Below are positions 36,721 to 45,175 of a stretch of 64,000 bases of DNA, in pieces. A program made the translations under genes and the position numbers. The stretch covers positions 1 through 64,000 of the forward strand of contig NZ_JAMBNO010000018.1 in the NCBI RefSeq assembly GCF_023715105.1, in the 5' to 3' direction. This stretch comes from Hydrogenophaga intermedia. GTDB lineage: Bacteria > Pseudomonadota > Gammaproteobacteria > Burkholderiales > Burkholderiaceae_C. The notes beneath the pieces were generated by a model. That model was given only the letters and a program-made list of their open reading frames with translations, had not been told where the DNA came from and did no database searches. Position 1 is the first letter of the stretch, and the number at the start of each line of letters is the position of its first letter.

Positions 36721-37964
36721 CCCTGGAACGATCACTCACCCTCGCAGCACAGGCGAGCCTTGCACTGGTGTTCCTTGCCTTCCCGATGTCGGTGGCGCTG
36801 GCCAACGTCGGCCTGCTGCTGATGCTGGCATTCTGGTTGCCCACCCTGGCGTGGCCTGGCGCGCGCTCTCGATTGCGTGAGGCGATGCGCAACCCGCTGG
36901 CTGTGTGCGCTGTGGCCCTGTTTGCATGGATTCTGCTCGCCAGTGCCTGGTCCCCGGCCCAGGACAGGGACATCCTTGGTTTCTGGCAGAAGTACCTCAA
37001 GTTCCTGATGGTGCCGGTGTTCATTGCGCTGATGCACGATGAAGCGGTGCGCCGCCGGTGCTGGCAAGGCTTTGCATTGGCGCTTCTGATCACGCTCACC
37101 ATCTCATGGCTGGATGTGTTCCTCGACTTCCCATGGACACGGGGCCACCGCATGGGTCTGGCGTCCGATCACACCGTCTTCAAGGACTACATCTCGCAGG
37201 GCCTGATGATGACACTGTTCACCACGATATGCGCCTTCACGGTGGTCACCTCTGCGTCACGCGTGAAGCAGGCGATGGCCATGGCCCTCTGGGTGCTGGC
37301 CGCAATATCGATCGTCGCCCTCTCCCATGGGCGCACGGGGTACTTGACGCTGACCGCCGCCACCGTGGTATTCGGTCTGACCTTCGTGGCCTCGCGCTCA
37401 CGCATGCAGGCCTGGTCGATCGGTGCCGGGTTGTTGGTCCTGATCCTGATGACCTGGTGGCTCTCGCCGGTTCTGCACGAGCGGCTGGCCAACGCCTGGA
37501 CAGACGCAATGGCCGCCTTGGCACAGTCCGGCCTGGGGAACGTGACGTCCGCCGGGGCGCGCGTGGAGATGATCAAACTGGCACTCAGCGCGGCGGGAGA
37601 AGCACCCTTCTTCGGCCAAGGCACGGCGGCATACCCGGTGCTTGCCAGCAAGTATTTTTCGACCGTCGAGTGGTGCTCGGTGACCTGCCCACACCCGCAC
37701 AACCAGTTCCTGTTCTTCCTGGTCGAGCAAGGCCTCATCGGCCTGAGCCTCTTTCTGGCCTACCTGGCCGTCATCGGGCGCACGGCCTTGCGGCAACCAC
37801 CCGCACACAAGGCCTTCACACTGGCCTTCGTGGCCGTGGCTGTCGTGGCGGCCAGCACGCACAGTGCCTTCTGGCTCTCCACAGAAAGCCACTGCCTCAT
37901 CCTCATGAGCGCACTCATCATGGCAGGGCTGCGTGCGCGGCGGACGGCGGGAGCGCCGACATGA
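36717..37964 (+). CDS. waaL: O-antigen ligase family protein
   Basis: 415 residues, with around ten to twelve hydrophobic segments and a large periplasmic loop near the C terminus. The loop carries CPHPHNQFLFFLVEQGLIGL, the conserved His-containing motif of WaaL-type ligases. It joins O-antigen to lipid A-core in the periplasm. It overlaps the waaA-kdkA stop (ATGA) and the next gene's start, so three LPS genes are coupled. A Wzy-like polymerase is the alternative identity. Confidence 0.85.
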   Translation: MTLERSLTLAAQASLALVFLAFPMSVALANVGLLLMLAFWLPTLAWPGARSRLREAMRNPLAVCAVALFAWILLASAWSPAQDRDILGFWQKYLKFLMVPVFIALMHDEAVRRRCWQGFALALLITLTISWLDVFLDFPWTRGHRMGLASDHTVFKDYISQGLMMTLFTTICAFTVVTSASRVKQAMAMALWVLAAISIVALSHGRTGYLTLTAATVVFGLTFVASRSRMQAWSIGAGLLVLILMTWWLSPVLHERLANAWTDAMAALAQSGLGNVTSAGARVEMIKLALSAAGEAPFFGQGTAAYPVLASKYFSTVEWCSVTCPHPHNQFLFFLVEQGLIGLSLFLAYLAVIGRTALRQPPAHKAFTLAFVAVAVVAASTHSAFWLSTESHCLILMSALIMAGLRARRTAGAPT

Positions 37965-39031
37965 CCGCGCTCACCATCGCCTTCCACTCCAACCAGCTTT
38001 CGCTGCGCGGCACCGAGGTTGCCTTGTACGACTACGCCGAGGGCGCAGAACAACAGCTCGGCCATCGCAGCGTGGTGCTGTACCCGGCCGACAGCGCACA
38101 CAACGATCCGCAGGCGGTCGACAGATTCGCACACCGCTTCGAGCTGCTGTGCTACCGAGACCGAAGCGAAATCGATGGGCTTTTGCAGCGCTGTGGTGCG
38201 AACCTGCTTTACGCCATCAAGGCCGGGCGGCCTGACGGCTTGCTCTCGCTGCGTGTGCCAACCATGGTCCACGCGGTGTTCCCCACCGCGCCGCGCCAGG
38301 CGCACGGCGCGTCCTTTGCCTTCATTTCCAACTGGCTCAGCGAGCGCTGTTCGCGCGGCAACATTCCAGCCGTTCCACACATCGTCACGCTGCCTGCGGT
38401 CGATGACGACCTGCGCGCCGAACTGGGCATTCCCGATGAGGCCACGGTGCTGGGTTGCCACGGCGGTGCAAAAAGCTTCGACGTGCCTTGCGCCGTCGAG
38501 GCCGTGCGTCGCGTTCTCGACACCGCCCCCGCGGTGTGGTTCGTCTTCCTCAACATCGAGCGTTTCGTGGATCACCCGCGAGCGATCTTCCTGCCTGGCA
38601 CCGGTGACCTGCTGCGCAAGACGCGCTTCATCAACAGTTGCGACGCCATGCTGCACGCGCGCCTGCAGGGCGAATCCTTCGGCCTGGCGTGCGGCGAGTT
38701 CTCGGTGCGCAACAAGCCGGTGTTCACCTACGCATACAGCAAGCACCGCCATCACCTGGCCGTGCTGGGCGACGCGGGCTGGCCTTACCACGACGCCGAC
38801 GGTCTGGTGCACGCCATCACCACGCTCGACAAGATTGCCGTGCGCGCCGGCCATTGGGACCGCTACACCGCGCTCTACAACCCCGCGCGCGTGATGAACC
38901 TGTTTGACCGGCACCTGATCCAGCCCGCGTTGCGCAACCCCGACCGCCGCCACCCGCAACTGACGATCGGCTGGCGCGATACGCTCGCATACTGGCAACT
39001 CAAACTGGAAATGCGCCTGGGCGGCAACTGA
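37961..39031 (+). CDS. GT-B-type glycosyltransferase, LPS core or O-chain
   Basis: 356 residues. Not a well-recognised named family. The N-terminal AFHSNQLSLRGTEVALYDYAEGAEQQLGHRS resembles a nucleotide-sugar GT-B start. The C-terminal half has INSCDAMLHARLQGESFGLACGEFSVRNKPVFTY, like the donor-binding E-rich motif of GT4 enzymes. The ATG overlaps the waaL stop. The transferred sugar is unknown. Confidence 0.7.
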   Translation: MTALTIAFHSNQLSLRGTEVALYDYAEGAEQQLGHRSVVLYPADSAHNDPQAVDRFAHRFELLCYRDRSEIDGLLQRCGANLLYAIKAGRPDGLLSLRVPTMVHAVFPTAPRQAHGASFAFISNWLSERCSRGNIPAVPHIVTLPAVDDDLRAELGIPDEATVLGCHGGAKSFDVPCAVEAVRRVLDTAPAVWFVFLNIERFVDHPRAIFLPGTGDLLRKTRFINSCDAMLHARLQGESFGLACGEFSVRNKPVFTYAYSKHRHHLAVLGDAGWPYHDADGLVHAITTLDKIAVRAGHWDRYTALYNPARVMNLFDRHLIQPALRNPDRRHPQLTIGWRDTLAYWQLKLEMRLGGN

Positions 39032-39060
39032 GCCGCGCTGAGCCGGATCCGATACTGCGC

Positions 39061-39846
39061 TCAGCGGCGCGCCAATTCGCTCGCGGCGTCGACATCGTAG
39101 TGCAGCGCGGCGTAACGGAAGAAGGTTTCCAGCGCGATGAACTGTGCGTACAGGAACCCCGGCCCCCCGCACAGGAAGGCGCGCTGGAACAGATAGACGC
39201 GCAGGAACACCACGCCGCCCATCACCAAGCCCCGCAGCACACCGCCTTTCTTGCCCTGCGCACCACGCTTGGCCGCGCCGAGTTGCACGTACTGCGCGAG
39301 CTTGCGCAGGCTGCCGTACACCGTGGGACGCGAGTGGTGCAGCAGTCGCTCACGCAACGAACGAACCGGCACCGAGTGACGCAGCACCGGCGCCTCGTGC
39401 ACCACACCCTCGAAGCGTTCCAGCGTTTCGCGCTTGAACAGACGTTGTATGCCGCCGCGTGGCTTCATGCGCGATAGCGCGCGGCCAAAGGCCACCTCGT
39501 CCCACCACACGCGCCAGGCTGCGTCATCGCCCGATGCGACCGCGGCTTCGATCTCGGCACGCAGCGCGGGCGATATCTCCTCGTCAGCGTCGAGGAAGAA
39601 AACGAAATCGGTATGCAGCCGTTGCAACGCGCGCGTGCGCTGCAGCGCAAACCCCTGCCAGTCGGCGTGCAGATGCACTTCGGCACCCAGCGCTGCGGCT
39701 TTCTCGCGCGTTCCGTCGGTGCTGCCGCTGTCGACCACGACCAGTTGATCGGCGAATGCGGCGCTTCGCAGGCAGGCCTCGATGCGCTGCGCTTCGTTGA
39801 GCGTGAGGACCGCAATGCCCAGCGTGGGACGAGGTACGTCAGGCAT
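39061..39846 (-). CDS. family 2 glycosyltransferase, WaaE/KdtX type
   Basis: 261 residues. The GT2 N-terminal domain shows IAVLTLNEAQRIEACLRS, VVVDSGSTDGT and FVFFLDADEEIS. The tail RFEGVVHEAPVLR and the amphipathic C terminus resemble LPS core glucosyl/heptosyl transferases of the WaaE/KdtX group. The ATG at 39846 overlaps the next upstream gene by eight bases. It converges on the plus-strand LPS operon. Confidence 0.82.
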   Translation of the reverse strand: MPDVPRPTLGIAVLTLNEAQRIEACLRSAAFADQLVVVDSGSTDGTREKAAALGAEVHLHADWQGFALQRTRALQRLHTDFVFFLDADEEISPALRAEIEAAVASGDDAAWRVWWDEVAFGRALSRMKPRGGIQRLFKRETLERFEGVVHEAPVLRHSVPVRSLRERLLHHSRPTVYGSLRKLAQYVQLGAAKRGAQGKKGGVLRGLVMGGVVFLRVYLFQRAFLCGGPGFLYAQFIALETFFRYAALHYDVDAASELARR

Positions 39847-40705
39847 CGTGCCTCCAGCGCAGCAACCCCACCCACCGCCCCGCCATGCGCGCCAGCAGCC
39901 GCGGCGACCACGCGATGGCACGCAGTGGCAGGACCAGCGTGGTGCCCGCCAGCACACGCCAGCGCTGGCTGCGCGCCTGCGTCACCGAGCGGTGCTTGGC
40001 GGTGTAGATGAGCTTGGATTGCGCGTGGTGGTAGCCGCGCAGGTATTCGCTTTTCCACGGTTTGCTGCCCTTGACCGAGCCGCGCGCTCGGTGCACCGCG
40101 GCCACGGCGGGCCAGACCACGATGGGACGGCGCGCCTGGAACAGGCGCAGGCAGAGATCGTCGTCTTCGTAGTAGAGAAAGAAGCGTTCGTCGAAGAAGC
40201 CCACGCCGTCGAAGCGCTCGAGGCGAAACAGCATGGCCGCGCCAACCACGAAACCCACGCAGGCCGGCGCGTCGGCGCCGGGGCCGCTGGACTTCCACAG
40301 CACATTGGGCCAGCGGTAGTTCACGTCGGGCTGTCCGGGGGCGCCTTCGAGCTGCGGGGCCAGGATGGCCGCTTCGGGCATGTCGTGCGCAGCGCGGACC
40401 AGCGCACCCAGTCCATCGGGCGTCACCTCGCAATCGGGGTTGAGCAGGAAAGCGAAGGGCGTCTTCACCTGCGCCAGCGCACGGTTGTTCGCGGTGCCGA
40501 AGCCGAGGTTGCGACCATGCTCGAGCACCACGGCGTGCGGCCAGCGCGCGCGCGCCTTGGCGGGTGTGCCGTCGCCACTGCCGTTGTCGGAGACCACCAC
40601 GTGCGGGCAGTGTGCGATCAGCGCGTCGAGCGCATCGAGGCAGTGGGCACTGTGGTAGGTCACCAATACCACCGTGACCTGATCGAGCGGATCGCCGGCG
40701 TTCAT
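39839..40705 (-). CDS. family 2 glycosyltransferase, rhamnosyltransferase type
   Basis: 288 residues. The GT2 domain shows VTVVLVTYHSAHCLDALDAL, VVVSDNGSGDGT, FLLNPDCEVTPDGL and FFDERFFLYYEDDDLCLRLF. This is the layout of WbbL-like rhamnosyltransferases. The ATG at 40705 follows the stop of the phosphomutase gene by one base; a GTG at 40723 is a less likely start. It is probably involved in core or O-antigen synthesis. Confidence 0.85.
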   Translation of the reverse strand: MNAGDPLDQVTVVLVTYHSAHCLDALDALIAHCPHVVVSDNGSGDGTPAKARARWPHAVVLEHGRNLGFGTANNRALAQVKTPFAFLLNPDCEVTPDGLGALVRAAHDMPEAAILAPQLEGAPGQPDVNYRWPNVLWKSSGPGADAPACVGFVVGAAMLFRLERFDGVGFFDERFFLYYEDDDLCLRLFQARRPIVVWPAVAAVHRARGSVKGSKPWKSEYLRGYHHAQSKLIYTAKHRSVTQARSQRWRVLAGTTLVLPLRAIAWSPRLLARMAGRWVGLLRWRHDA

Positions 40706-40706
40706 G

Positions 40707-42089
40707 TCAATGGGCGCTGGCACCGACCACCGCGTCGGGTTTGGCCCGCTTGAGCAGTTCGAGCATGGTGCTCTCGATGCGCTTGAGCGCCTCGGGTGTC
40801 TGACCTTCGAAGCGCAGCACCAGCACCGGTGTGGTGTTGGAGGCGCGGATCAGACCGAAGCCGTCGGGCCAGTCCACGCGCACGCCGTCGATGGTGGACA
40901 ACTGCGCGGGCGCATCGAAGCGCGCGAGATCGACTAGCGTCTTCACCACCGCATGCGGCTCGCCTTCGGCGCAGGCCACGTTGAGCTCGGGCGTGCTGTG
41001 GCTGGTGGGCAGGGCTTCGAGCACCGCGCTGGCGTCGGCGTGGCGGCTCAGGATCTCGAGCAGGCGCGCGCCCGCATAGGTGCCATCGTCGAAACCGAAC
41101 CAGCGCTCCTTGAAGAAGATGTGGCCGCTCATTTCACCACCGAGCGGGCTGTCGAGCTCCTTCATGCGCGCCTTGATCAGCGAGTGGCCGGTCTTGTAGA
41201 TGTGTGGCACGCCCCCCGCGGCCTCGATGGCCGGGCCCAGGCGCTGCGAGCACTTCACGTCGTAGATGATGTTGCCACCCGGCACGCGCGAGAGCACGTC
41301 CTGCGCGAACAGGATCATCTGGCGGTCGGGGAAGATGTTGTCGCCCCGCTTGGTGACGATGCCCAGGCGGTCGCCGTCGCCGTCGAACGCGAGGCCGAGT
41401 TCGGCATCGGTCTCGGCCAGCGTGCGGATCAGGTCGCGCAGGTTCTCGGGCTTGCTGGGGTCGGGGTGATGGTTGGGGAAGTTGCCGTCGACCTCGCTGA
41501 AGAGTTCAATCACCTCGCAGCCCAGGGCACGCAAGATCGCCGGTGCCGACGCCCCTGCCACGCCGTTGCCGCAGTCGACCACGATCTTCATCGAGCGCGC
41601 GAGCTTGACATCGCCCACGATGCGGTCACGGTAAGGGCCCTCGATGTTGACGTTGCGCACGCGCCCCCCATCGGCACGCAGGCCACCTTCGCTCTCGATC
41701 AGCTTGCGCAGTGCCTGAATGTCCTCACCGTAGATGGCACGGCCGCCCAGCACCATCTTGAAGCCGTTGTAGTCCTTGGGATTGTGGCTGCCTGTGACCT
41801 GAATGCCACTGTTGCACAGCGTGGCGGCCGCGAAGTACAGCATGGGCGTGGTCACCATGCCGACATCGATCACGTCGATGCCTGCCGCCACCAACCCACG
41901 GATCAGGGCCGATGACAGCGCCGGCCCGCTCAAGCGTCCGTCGCGTCCCACGGCCACGCTGCGCTCGCCCTGCTGCCGCGCCACGGTGCCAAAGGTCAGA
42001 CCCAGGGCCTCGGCCACACGCTCGTCGAGGGTGCTGGGCACGATGCCGCGCACGTCATAGGCCTTGAAGATGGAGGCGGACACTTGCAT
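40707..42089 (-). CDS. algC: phosphomannomutase / phosphoglucomutase
   Basis: 460 residues of the alpha-D-phosphohexomutase family. The phosphoserine loop is VTGSHNPKDYNGFK (about residue 104). The metal loop is LAFDGDGDRLGIV (about residue 242), the sugar loop GGEMSGHIFF, and the phosphate-binding tail RASNTTPVLVLRFE. It makes mannose-1-P or glucose-1-P for LPS and exopolysaccharide precursors. It heads the leftward operon with the two GT2 genes. The start at 42089 excludes nine upstream codons. Confidence 0.92.
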   Translation of the reverse strand: MQVSASIFKAYDVRGIVPSTLDERVAEALGLTFGTVARQQGERSVAVGRDGRLSGPALSSALIRGLVAAGIDVIDVGMVTTPMLYFAAATLCNSGIQVTGSHNPKDYNGFKMVLGGRAIYGEDIQALRKLIESEGGLRADGGRVRNVNIEGPYRDRIVGDVKLARSMKIVVDCGNGVAGASAPAILRALGCEVIELFSEVDGNFPNHHPDPSKPENLRDLIRTLAETDAELGLAFDGDGDRLGIVTKRGDNIFPDRQMILFAQDVLSRVPGGNIIYDVKCSQRLGPAIEAAGGVPHIYKTGHSLIKARMKELDSPLGGEMSGHIFFKERWFGFDDGTYAGARLLEILSRHADASAVLEALPTSHSTPELNVACAEGEPHAVVKTLVDLARFDAPAQLSTIDGVRVDWPDGFGLIRASNTTPVLVLRFEGQTPEALKRIESTMLELLKRAKPDAVVGASAH

Positions 42090-42124
42090 GCAGGGGCTCC
42101 CGTTTCGATTCCACAAAAGCGGCC

Positions 42125-42130
42125 ATTGTA
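42125..42130 (-). promoter_or_regulatory. TACAAT -10 box before the phosphomutase gene
   Basis: On the minus strand TACAAT GGCCGC lies about 36 bases before the algC ATG. It matches the (T/G)ACAAT plus C/G-rich pattern found before gcdH, the recJ operon, the ABC exporter and the ArsC-like gene. No clear -35 box is seen. Confidence 0.4.
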
Positions 42131-42212
42131 GAAAGCACGTACTTCACCGCGGCGAAGGATCATGTCCGGAAACGGCGAGTCGGGCGGCCCGCCGTGGCCT
42201 AGGATGTACCCC

Positions 42213-43715
42213 ATGGACCAGCCCGAAGCCCTCGACGACGACGCCCGCTACCTGGCGCTGTGCACGCGCGACGCGCGCTTCGATGGCCGCTTCTTCACCG
42301 GCGTCACCTCCACCGGCATCTACTGCCGTCCGGTGTGCTCGGTGCGTACGCCACGGCGCGCCAACTGCCGTTTCTTCGACGGCCCGGCACAGGCCGAGCG
42401 CGCGGGTTTTCGTCCCTGCCTGCGCTGTCGCCCCGAGCTGGCGCCGCAAGCACGCACCTGGAGCACGCAGGACGCTGGCGAACTGCTGGTGCAACACGCC
42501 AGCCGCCTGCTCGACGACCCGGCGCAATGGAGCGGCGACGACGGCCCCGCCATGCAGCGCCTGGCCGCCCGCCTGGGCGTGAGCGATCGACACTTGCGCC
42601 GCGTGTTCGAAGCGCGGCTGGGCGTGTCGCCGTTGCAGGTGCTGCACACACGCCGCCTGCTGGCGGCCAAGCAATTGCTCACCGACACCACCCTGCCGGT
42701 GGGTGCGGTGGCACAGGCCAGCGGCTTTGCGAGCCTGCGACGTTTCAACGCCGCGCTCAAGGAGCGCTACGGCCTGAACCCGCTCGCGCTGCGGCGGCGT
42801 GGCACCGACGTCGGCGGCAGCCGGGCCATCGCATTGGGCTGGCGGCCGCCGTTGGACACCACAGCCATGCTGCGCTTCCTGGCCGATCGACTGCTGCCCG
42901 GCGTGGACGCGATCGACCTTGATGCCTTGCGTTACTGGCGCACGCTGCGCATCACCAGTGGTCACGGTACCCACAGCGGCTGGTTCGGCCTGCAGTTCGA
43001 ACCCGCGCGCCACCGCGTCTGGTTGCACGCCAGCGACGGGCTGTTGCCCGCCCTGCCCGCACTGATCTGGCGCGTTCGAGCGCTGTGCGACCTGGACGCC
43101 GACCCGCAAGCCATCGATGCCGTGCTGGGCGCGCACTTCCCCGGCGGCACCGGCCTGCGCGTCCCAGGTGCCATCGACGGCTTCGAGCTTGCGGTGCGCG
43201 CGGTGCTGGGCCAGCAGGTCACGGTGGCGGCGGCTCGCACGTTGGCGGCGCGGCTGGTGTCGCGCTTCGGCGAGCCCATCGACACGCCCGACACCGGCCT
43301 CACGCGCTTGTTCCCGGCGCCCCAGGCACTGGCCGCAGCCGACGCCGACGCGCTCGGCGAACTGGGCATCGTGCGCCAGCGTCAGGGCGCGATCCAGGCC
43401 CTGGCGCGCGCCGTGCACAGCGGCACACTCGACCTCGGCCCGCATGCCGACCCGACACACACCGTTCAGGCGCTGCAAGCCCTGCCCGGCATCGGCGCCT
43501 GGACGGCGCAGTACATCGCCATGCGCGCGCTGCGCTGGCCCGATGCCTGGCCCGCGGGCGACATTGCCTTGCACCACGCGCTGGGCCTGCAGGGCACACC
43601 GCGCGAGCGCGAACGCGCCTGCGAGGCCGCCGCGCAGGCCTGGCGGCCCTGGCGCAGCTACGCCGTGCTGCGTGCCTGGGCCGGTCTGCATCAACCTTCC
43701 ACGAGCACGCCATGA
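42213..43715 (+). CDS. Ada-type methyl sensor fused to AlkA DNA glycosylase
   Basis: 500 residues with three modules. Residues about 10-80 form the Ada zinc domain with Cys residues in GIYCRPVCSV, ANCRFF and FRPCLRCRPE; one of these accepts methyl from phosphotriesters. Residues about 90-190 are an AraC-type DNA-binding domain (LGVSDRHLRRVFEARLGVSPLQ). Residues about 210-500 are AlkA with the helix-hairpin-helix PGIGAWTAQYIAMRAL and catalytic Asp in DIALHHALGL. It would sense and excise alkylated bases. The ATG at 42213 follows AGGA; ATGs at 42204 and 42162 are alternatives. Confidence 0.9.
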   Translation: MDQPEALDDDARYLALCTRDARFDGRFFTGVTSTGIYCRPVCSVRTPRRANCRFFDGPAQAERAGFRPCLRCRPELAPQARTWSTQDAGELLVQHASRLLDDPAQWSGDDGPAMQRLAARLGVSDRHLRRVFEARLGVSPLQVLHTRRLLAAKQLLTDTTLPVGAVAQASGFASLRRFNAALKERYGLNPLALRRRGTDVGGSRAIALGWRPPLDTTAMLRFLADRLLPGVDAIDLDALRYWRTLRITSGHGTHSGWFGLQFEPARHRVWLHASDGLLPALPALIWRVRALCDLDADPQAIDAVLGAHFPGGTGLRVPGAIDGFELAVRAVLGQQVTVAAARTLAARLVSRFGEPIDTPDTGLTRLFPAPQALAAADADALGELGIVRQRQGAIQALARAVHSGTLDLGPHADPTHTVQALQALPGIGAWTAQYIAMRALRWPDAWPAGDIALHHALGLQGTPRERERACEAAAQAWRPWRSYAVLRAWAGLHQPSTSTP

Positions 43716-44233
43716 AACTGCCCGCCGACCTGCATTGCACCGAGCTTTCCACACCGCTGGGCCAGATGCGCGTGGCCGCCACCGACGATGCGCTGGTGGG
43801 CGTGTGGTTCCACGACCAACGCCACGCGCCCGATGCGGCCGTGGTGCAACGATGGAAGCCGAACCCGGCGCACCCCGTTCTGCGCGAAGCGAGGCAACAA
43901 CTGCTGGCCTACTTCACGCGTCAGCGAACGGTGTTCGATCTGCCGCTGGACCTGTCGACCGGCACGCCGTTCCAGCGCGCGGTGTGGCAGGCGCTGCGCG
44001 GCATCGAGGCTGGCCACACGCTGAGCTATGGCGCGCTCGCGCAACGACTGGATGCACCCAGCGCGGTGCGCGCCGTGGCCGCCGCGGTGGGACGCAACCC
44101 GCTGTCCATCGTGGTGCCCTGCCACCGCGTGCTGGGCGCGCGCGGCGATCTCACCGGCTATGCTGGCGGGCTGCCGCGCAAGGCCGCGCTGCTGCAACTC
44201 GAGGCCGACGCCGCACAACCCCTGCTCGCATGA
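43712..44233 (+). CDS. ogt: O6-alkylguanine-DNA alkyltransferase
   Basis: 173 residues. The acceptor motif IVVPCHRVLG (Cys about residue 132) is intact, preceded by TPFQRAVWQALRGIEAGHTLSYGALA. It transfers methyl from O6-methylguanine to its own Cys. It overlaps the Ada-AlkA gene by four bases, so the operon holds the activities of E. coli Ada and AlkA in a different domain split. Confidence 0.96.
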   Translation: MKLPADLHCTELSTPLGQMRVAATDDALVGVWFHDQRHAPDAAVVQRWKPNPAHPVLREARQQLLAYFTRQRTVFDLPLDLSTGTPFQRAVWQALRGIEAGHTLSYGALAQRLDAPSAVRAVAAAVGRNPLSIVVPCHRVLGARGDLTGYAGGLPRKAALLQLEADAAQPLLA

Positions 44234-45141
44234 CCCCGCTCCTCCTGCTCGAATTCATCGTCCTGGCCGCGCTCTGGGGCGCGTCCTTCCTGTTCATGCG
44301 CCTGGGTGCGGCCGAGTTCGGGCCGGTGGCCACGGCGGGGCTGCGCGTGGGCATCGCGGCGCTGTGCCTGCTGCCGGTGTTCCTGCGGCCTGCGGTGTGG
44401 CAAGGCTTCGTGGCGCGTTGGCGGCCCATCCTCATCGTCGGCTTGCTCAATTCGGGGCTGCCCTTCCTGCTGTTCTCGTTCGCGGTGCTGCACATCCCCA
44501 CCGGCATCTCGGCCATCCTCAACGCCACGGTGCCGCTCACCGGCGCGCTGGTGGCCTGGCTCTGGCTGAAGGACCGCCCGGGTGGTTCGCGCGTGCTCGG
44601 TCTGGCAATCGGTTTCGTGGGCGTCACCCTGCTGGTGCTGGGAAAGTCCGGCGTGGATGCGCGTGGCGTGGTGAGCGCGGGTGGCCACGCGATGTCGCTG
44701 GTGGCCATGGGTGCCTGCCTGTTGGCCACGCTGTGCTACGGCGTCGCGGCCAGCTTCACCAAGCGCTACCTCACGGGCGTGCACCCGATGGCTTCGGCCA
44801 CGGGCAGCCAGATCGGCGCCACACTGGCCCTGGCCCTGCCCACCTGGTGGCTGTGGCCTGCGCAGGCACCCGGCGCCGGGGCGTGGCTGGCGGTTGCGGC
44901 GCTGGCCGTGCTGTGCACATCGATCGCCTACATCCTGTACTTCCACCTGATCGAGCGCGCCGGCCCGGCCCGGGCGCTGACCGTGACCTTCCTGATCCCG
45001 GTGTTCGCGCTGTTCTACGGTGCGGTGTTCCTGGGCGAGACGATCAGCGCCTGGATGCTGACCTGCGGCGTCGTGATCGTCTGCGGCACGGCGCTGTCCA
45101 CCGGACTGGTGCGGTTGCGGTGGCTGGAACCGGTGCGTTGA
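44230..45141 (+). CDS. EamA-family exporter (third copy)
   Basis: 303 residues with ten predicted membrane segments. The N terminus LEFIVLAALWGASFLFMRLGA and HIPTGISAILNATVPLTGALVAWLWL are classic EamA repeats. It overlaps the ogt stop (ATGA), so it is co-expressed with the repair genes, perhaps to remove toxic metabolites. The substrate is unknown. Confidence 0.86.
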   Translation: MTPLLLLEFIVLAALWGASFLFMRLGAAEFGPVATAGLRVGIAALCLLPVFLRPAVWQGFVARWRPILIVGLLNSGLPFLLFSFAVLHIPTGISAILNATVPLTGALVAWLWLKDRPGGSRVLGLAIGFVGVTLLVLGKSGVDARGVVSAGGHAMSLVAMGACLLATLCYGVAASFTKRYLTGVHPMASATGSQIGATLALALPTWWLWPAQAPGAGAWLAVAALAVLCTSIAYILYFHLIERAGPARALTVTFLIPVFALFYGAVFLGETISAWMLTCGVVIVCGTALSTGLVRLRWLEPVR

Positions 45142-45175
45142 GCGCCGATCCACAAGGCGGCATCACACCACTGCG

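Noticed and set aside
43117..45141. 674-codon plus-strand frame
   Set aside because: Only the part after 44230 is a real gene (EamA exporter). The earlier part is an alternative frame of the AlkA fusion and ogt.
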